64,000 nt of DNA from Deroplatys truncata (taxonomy: Eukaryota > Arthropoda > Insecta > Mantodea > Mantidae), in assembly GCA_030765065.1 (NCBI GenBank), contig CM060990.1:498408190-498472189 (forward strand), written 5' to 3'. Both the position numbers and the translations under genes were made by a program. How positions within the stretch are numbered: the stretch's first letter is position 1; every line of letters begins with the position of its first letter. The notes beneath the pieces are model-generated. The model worked only from the letters and a program-made list of their open reading frames with translations. It was not told the DNA's origin and made no database searches. Shown piece by piece: positions 53,545-63,699 of the stretch.

Positions 53545-54930
53545 TAGCAGATGATGTGAAAGGTACTTTACCTTCATGAATAAAACTTCACTAAATTTTT
53601 GCTTCAAATGGATGAACCAACAGATGTAGCTGGGATGGCAATCTTAATAGCTTTTGTGCACTACCAGTACTTTTCAGTCTTTTCAAGAGCATCTGCTCTA
53701 CAAATTCTTACTGACTACTCTAACTAAGGCTGAAATGTTTAAATTAACAGATGAATTCTTCACAGTGAATGGCATCCCATTGGATAATACTGTCAATGTG
53801 AGCACAGATGGTATGAAGGCCATGACTGGATTGACATCAGCTGTTATCTAAAAAATGAAACAAACAGCAAAGGACTGCAGCAGCAGGCACTGCATCTCTC
53901 ACAGCCAAGCCCTTGCTCTCAAGTAGCTGCCACCTTCCTTAAAAGGAGTCCTGGACGATAGCATGAAAGTAATTAATTTTATTAAAACACGACCTAACAC
54001 ACTATTCAAAGTGTTCTGTGATGACGTGGAGAGTTTACATACATTATTACTTTTTCATACAGAAATAAGGCGGTTCTGTTTGACTTGTCTCTTTGAAATG
54101 AGAACCTGACTGACTGTCATCCTCCATTGACTAGTGGTACCGTGCTAGCCTCTAGTTCCCAAGGTCTCGGGTTCAAACCCGGCAGAGGGCGATGGTCCTT
54201 TTCGGGCATAAAAATCCTTAGCATGGCTTCCTTCAGTAGGGAAGTAAAGCCGGTGGTCCCATGTCATAGATTTACGGCACATAAAAGAACCTCAAGCCTG
54301 ATAAAGAGGCCTCTGAGCAAAACTACCGGTCTTTCACGCCCAATATAGAATGGGACGCTAAGGACCATAGTAGTTAAAGAGCTCCATAAATAAAACTCAA
54401 TTTAATTTCCTGACTGACTGGCAATGACTTTGCTTTGGCATACAGGTTATGTAACGAACCCTAACTAATAAAATTGGAATATTTAGGTGACTTTTTCGAA
54501 ACATTAATAATTTAAGCTTCTACAAGTTCATAGAAAAGAAACAAATGTTTGATGCCAGTGATAAAGTGTAAGAGTTCAAAAAGAAAATCAAGTTTTGTCA
54601 GAATCAGTGAACAATTGCAACCTTCACAGTTTGCCAATGTCAAAAGAATTTATGGAAGAAATAACTTCAGACATATCTGGGATATCTTAAATGAATTGTA
54701 AATTCACCTCCTAAGTTTGCTTGATAGCTTCAACTTTCAATAGTTCGCTGTTATTTTCTGGAAGAACTCCACAAGAAAACAATATATATATAAAAGGCGT
54801 TAAACCCATTCTCTATTGTGTCAGAAGAGCCAGCCTCTCTGTTAATGCAAAACTATGAATGCTTGATTGATTTGACATCAGATTCAATAATAAAAGATAA
54901 TTTTTCAAATAAAAATTAACTTTCTGAATC
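53545..54930 (+). pseudogene. Dead hAT transposase, ZBED5/Buster-like, interrupted by a SINE
   Basis: The pieces in order are ADDVKGTLPS, LQMDEPTDVAGMAILIAFV (near 53605), FQEHLLYKFLLTT, TDEFFTVNGIPLDN and VNVSTDGMKAMTG (near 53800), KVINFIKTRPNTLFKVFCDD, LLLFHTEIRRF (near 54050). After the SINE come SKEFMEEITSDIS and NPFSIVSEEPA, then ECLIDLTSDSIIKDNF (near 54880). This follows ZBED5- and GTF2IRD2-type hAT proteins (MDESTDVAG, STDGAKAMTG, LHTEVRW, NPFS, LTSDS). Frameshifts, stops and the SINE make it non-functional. The dimerisation domain at the end was not found. Confidence 0.75.
54117..54408 (+). mobile_element. tRNA-derived SINE, 292 bp, 12-bp TSD
   Basis: It is flanked by a perfect duplication cctgactgactg at 54105-54116 and 54409-54420. 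The 5' part looks like a tRNA, with an A-box-like tgactagtgg (near 54129) and a perfect B box ggttcaaaccc (near 54170), matching GGTTCRANNCC. These would form an internal RNA polymerase III promoter. The body has atttacggcacataaaaga and a 3' end in ...ggacgctaaggaccatagtagttaa, then a short A-rich tail. It lies within the dead ZBED5-like hAT. No 3' similarity to the A-I LINE family is visible, so another LINE must have mobilised it. Confidence 0.8.
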
Positions 54931-55302
54931 CGGTGTCAGTTAACATTGCAGTAGTCGCATGCGGATTCACAGTCTGCATGAAAGTATTTTTTTTTTGTTC
55001 CCTTTAAACTTCTCTGAACTCAGGAATCACATGACCCAAGTACCTTCCTGTAATCAGCAGATTACATTATTTCTTTGTTTCTTGTGCATCGGTTCTGGAA
55101 TGGTCAGCAAATATGGATTGACAGTCCCATGCGAGCAACAATTTGTGGAATTATCTGCATTGATGCTGTTAGCAGAAGTAAAAGTGAGCTGTTGTAATCA
55201 TACAATAGCTTATTCTCAAGGGTTTTCTTATTCTTAAAGTTTGACTTTCTATTAGTTACATCATTTTGTTACATTCACCTCAGTTAATTCTTCTTTTGCA
55301 GA

Positions 55303-55503
55303 ATGGACTCTTATGAAATGGAGTCTGAAACAATCAGGAATATTATTGTTGAGATTTTGGTAGGGAATAACCATTATGGAACAGAGTCTGAAAGAATCAG
55401 GAATATTGTTGTTGAGATTTTGGTAGGGAATAACCATTATGAAACAGATTCAGAAAGAATCAGGAATATTGTTGTTGAGATTTTGGTAGGGAATAACCAT
55501 TAA
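55303..55503 (+). CDS. Small open frame made of three 21-residue repeats (hypothetical)
   Basis: ATG 55303 starts MDS, followed by three units of a 21-residue repeat: Y-E-x-E-S-E-x-I-R-N-I-V-V-E-I-L-V-G-N-N-H. The stop follows directly at 55501-55503. A pyrimidine-rich stretch ending in ttgcag (just before 55301) looks like a splice acceptor, so this could be a last exon. The unit would form an amphipathic helix (IRNIVVEILV). I recognise no family. It may be a chance reading of a minisatellite. Confidence 0.35.
   Translation: MDSYEMESETIRNIIVEILVGNNHYGTESERIRNIVVEILVGNNHYETDSERIRNIVVEILVGNNH
55312..55500 (+). repeat. 63-bp tandem repeat, three units
   Basis: The units are 55312-55374, 55375-55437 and 55438-55500. 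Units 2 and 3 differ at few positions; unit 1 is slightly more divergent. The period is a multiple of three and keeps one reading frame open. Confidence 0.95.
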
Positions 55504-55915
55504 AGTTGAAGGCTGACTGAAATGTATCATCTGAAGCACTGCAGTAACCAATGTGTGCATTTCATCCTGTTTACAACATTATTATACAGTATTTGTTTGT
55601 GAATTTGAAGCACACGTCATGCATTAAGAAACTTATAATTTCAGTAGAAATGGACAGGATTTATTGTTTTATAAAACCAATGTATTTAGTAAATTAAAAT
55701 TCAAACATACTAAATTGTATATTTTGTGTTACTTTGTTGTTATTTAGTTATAAATCCATATTTTTCTCCATGCGAACTCACAGTCTGCAGCGACTATTAC
55801 CGGTACAAAACATTGCGCGACTAGTGCAGGGTTAAAAACGAATTTAAAAGATTTATTGAATAAAGCTAAAACCATCCTTTTATCCTTTGCAACTACTTCA
55901 ATGGATCAGGATTCT

Positions 55916-57109
55916 CTACTTATGCAGACACTTAAACAAAACACAGATCTTAAATTGATGCAGAGCAAAATATTCAACTGGTTTGATGAGATTCCACGCA
56001 CTTTTTATCCACCGACACACTTGTTCAATGGAGGGCCACTTAATGTTGTCACCTTTCGTAAGAGGCAGTGAACTAGATAGCATCCAATTCCCATACAATG
56101 GGCACAGATAACCTTTAAATGGTTTGTTAATTTATACATGTAGCAGTGAAGCAAGTTCTCCAGGAATTATCACTGGAACTATGGTCAGTCACAACATTTG
56201 TTCTTTTATTTGTTTCTGCTAAATGACACCAAAAACTGTCCAAAACAAGCATGGCCGTCTTCCTTAGCAGAGCTCCAGGGCATCGATCTCTCTCAATTTT
56301 CAGCCATTCCTTCACGAGTTCAGCTGACATCCATCCTTTTTCATGCACCCTCACAATTATACCAGGCGGAATATCACACTTTGGCACAGTTTATCTCTTA
56401 AAAATAACAAAGGGTGGCAGCTTTTCTTTCCATCTGCTAGCATTGCTAGGATCACTGTGCAGTGAAGTTTTTCCACACCCATTATTTTTAATTGAAACAC
56501 TAGAAGCACACTTTGCATCCACTGTCATATTTCGTGACATGTCAAAAAACATTGGTGTCTGGTCCACATCCCCTATTTGTGATAGGTGAAGTTCATTTTT
56601 GCGCCTTGGTCGGATTACAAAATGGTGAAACTGGATCACTTTATCCATGTAGCCACATGGCAGATGCTGGGCTAGTGTCATTCGTCTTCTCAAACACGTG
56701 GCAGATGCTGGGCTAGTGTCATTCATCTTCTCAAACTAAGTCTTTTCCTCCATGTAAATCGAGTAACCCTAGCTTTGAGTTCCACATGTGAAATACCATG
56801 CTTTTTTGCTGTTTCCCTTACTGTCAACTGCAACATTCTGTATGTTACTGCAATGCCATCATTTCTTATTTCCACAACATAATGTAACACTTCTTGGTCA
56901 ATGTCGGGATATTTGCCATGTTTTGGGCCATGAAACGATTGACAGGTTGATTTGGCATTTTTCAATTTTTCTATCTGGTCCCTCCAGTAGCGAATTAATT
57001 TGGGTTCTACGCCAAACTCTCTTCCCACAAGCTTCACTCAGTTTTTCTCTACGAAATTAACTACTTGAAGTTTAAATTTTGGCATGTAACAATTGTTCTT
57101 TCTTCCCAT
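55916..57109 (-). pseudogene. Dead pogo/Tigger-like transposase
   Basis: It starts at ATG 57109 (MGRKNNCYMPKFKLQVV), with an in-frame stop at 57038-57040. Next come GREFGVEPKLIRYWRDQIE, the CENP-B-type helix-turn-helix (FHGPKHGKYPDIDQEVLHY), and from 56726 the DDE domain with IGDVDQTPMFFDM (first catalytic region), LHSDPSNASRWKEKLPPFV, KGWMSAELVKEWL and VLDSFWCHLA (second D). The C-terminus (GNWMLSSSLPLTKGD, WIKSAWNLIKPVEY) lies at 56098-55930. Frameshifts occur near 56725, 56390 and 56150. The original family member would be a Tc1/mariner-superfamily transposase; this copy is dead. Inverted repeats were not located. Confidence 0.8.
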
Positions 57110-57638
57110 TGCACACTATGTATAACCGTTTAATGCTTTCAGGACAAGAAAAGACTGAACTGCTGCCAGAAGTTTAAAACAATCACTTAAAGGTAATGTA
57201 TGTGGCGCATCAGGTACCTATATGGGAGGTTGGGTGTTCCAGGAATCCTAACAAACGAAGCTTCTGAAAGTGAAGGAATGTCCAAAATTTTTCACAAAAA
57301 CTGCAATGAAAATTACTTTTGTTTGAAAAACCTTCTAATATCAAGGCAGGGGGATTACGCAAGATGGAAATTATGCGAGTAAATGCGGTATATCACTTAT
57401 CTCAGTGTTGCTAGATAAATTTATTTTTAATTAGAATTTAGATAACTTATAACCTCACCATTACTATTTTTTCATGTCTTTTCCGCATGAGACCTCTTGA
57501 ATAACTATCTCCAAATTGAGATCTTGCATTTCTTGATGAAAAACATATAAATGCCATATTCATGATTTGGGTGTGATTTAATATAATTTGCCTATTACAT
57601 ATTAATTGTTAAGATACCTAGGCTTTTAAGTTATGAAC

Positions 57639-57960
57639 TCATTTTCTAACTATCTGAAGCCTAAACTTGCTCTGTCCTCTTAGATGTCTTTGATGCTTCC
57701 AAAATTTCTTAGAATCTTGTTTATAATCATTTTCAACTCTTTTTCCAAATTTCTTCACTGCTTGTCTCTTGACTCTTAACCATGACTTTACATTCTTTCC
57801 TCTTTCTGATATATTCTTCTTTGTGGCTGGTGTCCTTAGTGAGCATGTACTTTTTCCATACTCACTACTTCTCAGATGTAACTGCTTCACCTCCTCATTT
57901 CACCACGTAGTTTTCACGTGGTACCTTCTTTTATCATTTTTATCCACAGACCTCTTCACA
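57639..57960 (-). pseudogene. RTE-like LINE ORF2 fragment (linker between endonuclease and RT)
   Basis: Reading RRYHVKTTW, a stop in place of the expected second W, NEEVKQ, then VKSWLRVKRQAVKKFGKRVE and DSKKFWKHQRHLRGQ. The pattern WWNEE(V/L)K...AKK..WE.FGKR.E....KFWK..R.LR is typical of the region between endonuclease and reverse transcriptase in RTE-type LINEs. Sequence to the right (to about 58,300) may be the decayed endonuclease, but I could not confirm motifs. It is unrelated to the A-I family. Confidence 0.5.
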
Positions 57961-59240
57961 TGTTTGTAGTATTGACTCCTTTATAATCTTTCACTTGCCC
58001 TCTGTCCCTGTTGCTTTGATTGATCTTTGTATCAATTTTTCTTCCAGTTCTTTCTTTCTTCCTCATATTATGTTTGCTTAGAGTCTTCTTAAGTGCTTCC
58101 CATTTAACCCTCTGCTGGTATCTTGCATCTACCACCCATAAAGACTGTATCTGTCCCAGAAGGTAATGGGGCAGTAAATAGGTTGGTACCTTTCGCAACC
58201 TTTACATCCCTACATGAGCTTTTCAGTTCTTTTGGGAAGATGAAATGATCTATAATCTATGTGTCTTCTCAAATGTGGTTTGGTGAATCCTCTTGATTTT
58301 GTAATAGTTTACCACTATCATAACATTGGTTAGACAAGTCAATAATTCTATTCCTGTTTCCATTTAATATTGATTCTCCTCAATATTGTCATCGTTCTGG
58401 CAGAAAATATTAAGTCCAAAATTGGTGTTTTGATATACAGAGATTTTAAAGTATGATTTAGTCCTAAGCATCTGTTATGACATTATGCTAAACTTCAAAC
58501 ATATTTTTCATAAAACTACACATTATAGTCATTGCCTCAGGTATAACTTTAATGCTTTTTCCATAAATGTTTGTGTATTCTTTAAAATTTCCAAAATAGT
58601 GGACTTAGTGGCTTCTGCGTGAAGAGTAAAAAGCCGTTTAATGGAGATATAGGTCTTGATTGTAAATAACATTTCATTATTTTATGATAAATGTATTAGC
58701 TGTTATTTACAACATGTTTTGCAGTATTTATTTTTTGACCCTTTAGTAGCTATACAACTGAGTTGTTTTTCAAGTACACATATAAATCAATTATGTGTAT
58801 AAAAAGTTTTGCATTAGTTTGCAACCACATTCGAAACTGTGTATAACCCAAAATTAACTGCTGAAATTGAAAACATTAGCATGAAACATGTGATCACTTT
58901 TAACAAATTATTAAACTCTATAAGGTTTTGTTCATTGTTTAATTGAATTTACTCTGAAGCAAACTAATGATTGTCTTATCCTTTAGGTTCACTTTCGATG
59001 CTTGGTTCTGAGATATTGCCCTGCACATTTTTTCATGTGGCAAGGAGCGATAGCATGGTTGAAATTCCACTGGAATGATACCTTTACCATAAACTGACAA
59101 CAAGTTCTTGCATTTCATGCCAGATATAGGAAAGGTATCATTACATGCCTTAAGGAGAATAGGTATGCCAGTGGGAAGTCTTCATCAAAACACATTTATT
59201 TGTGAGTAGCTCCCAAAATGCTCGTACCTGTATTTCATCC
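57961..59240. other. No confident gene
   Basis: The left part may belong to the RTE-like remnant (minus strand). The right part, from about 58,980, may be the decayed 3' end of the DDE-like gene that follows. Open frames are short and broken. Confidence 0.4.
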
Positions 59241-59249
59241 AGGGTTCTC

Positions 59250-61440
59250 TTTTTCATACCTGAAACACTTTATTTTCAACCAGTTTACTCTCTGTTCACT
59301 GTCTTTAATTTTGTTGCACAAATTGTACTGGATAGACCTGATAAACAAACAGTTATCAAACTTCAGCGTCTTCACATAAGGTGCAGCTTTTTTTCCCTTT
59401 TTTTTTGGGAACGAGCAAATTGAAAGATATTTAGCCAGTAATGCATAATGAAGACGGATACAAATTTCTTTCAGATCTCAGCGGCAGTATGCATAGTGTC
59501 ATCACAGAATGACCAGACTCGAGGAACATTTGTTCAATCACATCAGTTAGTGGTCTGAACAACATATACAAAACAGCAAGCAACTGGTGTGCAACTGGTT
59601 GATGACTCAACCTTAAAGTTTCTTTGAAGAAGGGATATACAAGCTTCCAAAATGGTGGAGAAAATGTATAGTGTGTGCAGGAGACTATATTGAGAAAAGT
59701 TAAGAGGTTTTGTTTGCATTTTTTCATGGCCAATAAACGTATATAAAAATGTTCAGTTTATTTTTGACTTACCCACGCACATGACAGCAACTTCACTACT
59801 TGGGATTTGCAAGACACGCTTGTAGGTCAAAAGTTGCTGTCACAAATGTTTCTTCTTTGGAAGTTCTTGCTTTGTCATTTCTTTGCATTGTTTGGCTTCT
59901 TGTTCCCTTCTCTTTTGTTTCAGGTACTCAGATTTCAGTTCCTTCTTCTCTTCCCCTTGCACAGATTTATATCTGTTACAAAACGAGCACTGGTACTTTT
60001 GAGGCTTAAGGAAAGAGTATATAATTTTGGCAAAAAAAATTCCTTTGCAAGTTCTCAAACTTGCTGCTTTCTGATTTATTTCTTTATACTCTTCTTCATA
60101 AAGAGAGTACATCATAGATATACACAACTTGCTGTTCAAATACTTATGTGATTTCCTAATATAATGAGGCTCCATGGTGGGGAATTTCTCAATATGCTTC
60201 TTTATTTTCTCTATTTCATTGAAGAAAGTTTGTTTGCTGGTTGATGTGTTCCTCATAGATCATTAGAATGGAAAGTATCTGACTAATTTATTTTCTCATT
60301 GGCTTTGTTTAATGACTCATTACTGATACAATGTGTATTTAAGAAAATACATTCTGCTTACTCTTCTTTGTGCTCCGTTTATCATGAGAAAGAATTCTTT
60401 TGCATTCATGCTCTCTTCTGCACCTTTTCTAGATCTTCCACAAATTTTGCTCTGTTTTAATATAAAATCCTTTTGCCTATCATAATCACCGAACGCTCAA
60501 TACTCTGAACAGATTTTTGTTCCTTCTTCCTCAGTAAAAATGGCATAGTATTTAAAATGGCACTTGCAACTAACTGGTTTAGGTATCCTTGCTTTAAATT
60601 TCCCAAATTTTTATGCATATGCCTGTCTGGAGTTTTGCAATTTCTTTGTAATGTTGCTGTTCCATGATGATGCATTATCGATTCTATCTGCTCCTTTTCT
60701 TTACTATGGGGTCTTCAAAACCTAAAAATGTTTCAAATATAGCCTATATACTGGTATTTATAAAAAGTTAATATTTTAATTTTCTATTTTTTTTTATATG
60801 GAGATTTAGATTTTATGAAATAATTGCTGATGTTCTCATTTTAGCTATGTTATTTCTTTGGAGTACTGCATTTAATTAATTTCTGTCTACTTGTTCTCCA
60901 AACTCTATTGAGGGTAAATAATAATCATAGTTGCAGAAAACTGATTGGAACTGGGAATTGAAGCTGTAACTTCTGTATTTATGCTAACATGTAATGCACT
61001 AGTCCAGAGAAGTACAGTTTTTAGATAAAATAACATTAATTTCACATTATATTATAGCAGAGTTATCTCCCTTTTGAGAAGCTTCATGGCCGGATGTTGC
61101 CACTGGTGTAGATACAATTTGTGATTTTAGACAACCATCTGGTTCAGAAATTGGTAGCCAAGTAGGGTCAACATCAGTATCATCTAGCTTTGCATTACCA
61201 AAAGGAACACTGTCATTATCCTATTAAGGAAAATAATGATTTATTTGTTATTTTTAGGTATCAAAAATAATGAAATACAAATTTATAAAATTGCAACTTT
61301 AATATTAATGCTAATATCATACTTACATGAAAATTATGATTGTCGATTCTATTCTGTGTTCTTAGTATTGTGAATCTTAGCATTCTTTACAGTAAAATAG
61401 CTGCTTCCTGCATCACTTGTGTCAGGTTCAACATATGTAG
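59250..61440 (-). pseudogene. Decayed gene of an uncharacterised DDE-like, transposon-associated family
   Basis: Pieces on the minus strand, from right to left, follow a protein family I know only as uncharacterised proteins from insects and cnidarians. They are an acidic N-terminus (YVEPDTSDAGSSYF near 61420; AKLDDTDVDPTWLPISEPDG at about 61195-61130, preceded by a good splice acceptor ttccttaatag), RNCKTPDRHMHK (near 60640), and then one 138-codon frame at 60256-59840. That frame has HIEKFPTMEPHYIRKSHKYL, CISMMYSLYEEEY, KPQKYQCSFCNRYK. Shifted pieces follow: LQIPSSEVAVM, DVIEQMFLESGHS (near 59530), AEI, QRVNWLKIKCF (near 59290). Stops in most pieces show it is dead. I cannot name its function beyond likely transposition. 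Confidence 0.5.
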
Positions 61441-61441
61441 G

Positions 61442-61521
61442 TGATGATGATATGTGGCTTAAGGGCGCTAAACTGCTGAGGTCATCAGCGCCCTTACAAT
61501 GTAGAAAATATAAAGTCAAAA
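61442..61521 (-). mobile_element. LINE copy I: 80-bp extreme 5'-truncated insertion of the A-H family
   Basis: It contains only the (GAT)n tail, the 3' hairpin (aagggcgct...agcgccctt) and about 25 nt beyond, flanked by a 12-bp duplication aacatatgtagg at 61430-61441 and 61522-61533. The hairpin is of the F/H type (ctgctgagg). The outer-stem arm atgtggctt is changed by two bases and its partner lies beyond the truncation. It is inserted in the decayed DDE-like gene. Confidence 0.93.
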
Positions 61522-61566
61522 AACATATGTAGGAGCAGATACCTGAAGTATATGTTGAGCTACCTG

Positions 61567-61595
61567 TAGGGTGACCAGATGTCCTGCATTTTGTA
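61567..61595 (+). repeat. Probable left terminal inverted repeat of a hAT element
   Basis: The sequence tagggtgaccagatgtcctg resembles the CAGGGTGACCAGACGTCC ends known from some animal hAT elements. It lies 360-400 bp upstream of the BED-finger transposase remains in the same orientation. The matching right end is not seen before 64000. Confidence 0.5.
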
Positions 61596-61934
61596 AGATA
61601 CTCATTTTTTTAATATTTTATCCTACAATCCGCGTATAGACTTTAAAATTACAAAAATATCCTGCGAAAACTCCTGCAAAATTGAATTTTATTTCAAAAT
61701 GCTCATGGGCTGTCATTTAAACCAATATGGATGATAGAAGAAATGCGCACAATTTGCAAAGAGTATAGTGTCATAGTATATTGTCACACCTCACTGCATA
61801 CAAATCAATACCAACGATACAGTCAGTCATCTTTGACTTCCACTTCCGGTCTATGCTTCCTGTTTGTTTTAACTACAACAAAGAGCAGCATTGCAGCATA
61901 GCAATAACATGAATCAAATCAATCTGTAGTAAGG

Positions 61935-63690
61935 TGTAAATTTTAAATGTGAAAGGGAAATGTGATTTGAATGCAGAGTTACGATCTCTCTATCCATTTA
62001 TCATTGAAAATAAGTCTAATAGCAAGAAAGTGCACTGTACAAAGTGTTCAGCATTGATTTCGATATCAAATGGCGGTAGAAGTGAAATTCATTGACACTT
62101 GCAGACAATGAAACACAAACTTGTTTATAATGTTGCTGCATCCAGCTCATCTTTCTTCCGAGGCACCTAACTTGGGACAGCTGAACAGAAATTAGCAGCT
62201 TCTGTAGGCAGTTTTGCATTTCATACTGCCCAACATTATCAAACATTTTGCTCAACAGACTGCACATCCAAACTATTACAGAAGTGTTTTGAACCTAAAT
62301 ATTCCTGTGCCAAGACAAAATATGAGGCTATCATTACTAATGTGATTGGTTCATTTGTCATTTCAGAAGTGAAAAAGGATTTGGAAAAAGTGAATAATGT
62401 TTCTATGTATACAGATTCATCAAACCACAAGTCAACAAAACTTTTCCCCCCTTATGGTTCATTATTTGATTATAAGAATGGAGTACAAGTGAAGGCTTTA
62501 GATTTTCAACAAATGTTAGGAGAAAGTGATGATATTGTTTTGTCTTATGTCCTAAAAACTCTGGGATCATCAGCTTGAAAATAAAGTGGTTGGACATTGT
62601 GCAGATAACACTAATACAAAACTTTGTGGTTCATCTAGAACAGGATCTAATAATGTGTATTCAATTGTTCAGAAGTTACTCAAGAGATCAATTATTGGAG
62701 TAGGTTGCAGTGCTCACATTGTTAACAATACTATACAAACTGCAGTGGATTGTCTTCTGATTTGCCTTGAAAGTGTGGTGCAGAAAATGTATTCCTATTT
62801 TCATATATACACCACACGTGAGGCCTCCTTGTTGGAGTCTTGCAGTTTTCTAGATATTGACTATGCTAAAGTACTTGGTTACAGTAGGACAAGGTTGCTC
62901 TCTATGTTACCTTCAATTGAACAGATGTTGAAATTGTAACTTGCCCTGAAATCCTATTTTCAGTCACAAGAGCGATGTCCAATTGTAATTAACCATTTTT
63001 TTTAAGATCCTTTGTCTGAGGTGTGGTTACATTTTGAATGTAGCCAGGCTGCATTTTTTCACGTCATACAGTTACTTGAGGAGCAACATGTTGCTATGTT
63101 AGATGTGTGCATACTGCTTGTAGGTCCAAGAAAGAAAATCTCAGATAGGTTAGACTGTGTGTTTGTACCTTCAGTTGTTCAAGCAAAACTAGATGTACTT
63201 GAAATTGATGATGGCCTGGTTAATGTTTTACATTTCAAAAGAAATGTAGAAAAATTTTACTCTACTTACTTGCAGTATTTAGATCAATGGACCTTCCATT
63301 TTTCTGAATTTAATATGTAAATACACAAGGAAAGAAATATGTGATACGACCCTTTTTGATGAAATTTCAAATATCAGAGAGTATAACACTATTTCTAAAC
63401 TTAAAGAGTGGAATTCAAATCACATACCATTGCATTTGAGATGCGTGGAAATATTCTCAAAATATGAAGAGATAAATATTGAATTTAGAAGTGCAGGTAG
63501 CATTGTAGAGTTTGCTTTATGTCTCCCCTGCTACAAGTACACTAACAGAAAGGGTGTTTTCATAATGAACAATCTCTGGGCAAATGAAAAGTCCACAGTG
63601 AAACTGGAACCTGTCAAACACATGATAATTACAAAATGTAATTTGAACTTTAACTGTGTACAATTCTGATATGCTTCTTAAAAATTCAAA
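61935..63690 (+). pseudogene. Dead hAT transposase with BED-type finger
   Basis: The reading starts near LNAELRSLYPFIIENKSN, then a BED finger (VHCTKCSALISI, a stop in SEIH/HL, TMKHK) at 62025-62115. The RNase-H-fold part follows: AFHTAQHYQTFCSTDCTSKL (62215), VNNVSMYTDSSNHKSTKLFP (first catalytic D, 62400), DDIVLSYVLKTL, HCADNTNTKLCG (second D, 62600), GVGCSAHIVNNTIQTAVDCL, LGYSRTRLLSMLPSIEQML (62880). It ends with the hAT dimerisation region SIVEFALCLPC...VFIMNNLWANEKS (63500-63600) and MIITKCNLNFNC. The stops at 62090, 62170, 62576 and 62937, with frame changes, show decay. The domain order is complete, so it was once a full element. Confidence 0.8.
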
Positions 63691-63699
63691 GTTATTGAT

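Noticed and set aside
55312-55500. Possible CRISPR-like array
   Set aside because: The units are contiguous 63-bp tandem copies without spacers, in eukaryotic DNA.
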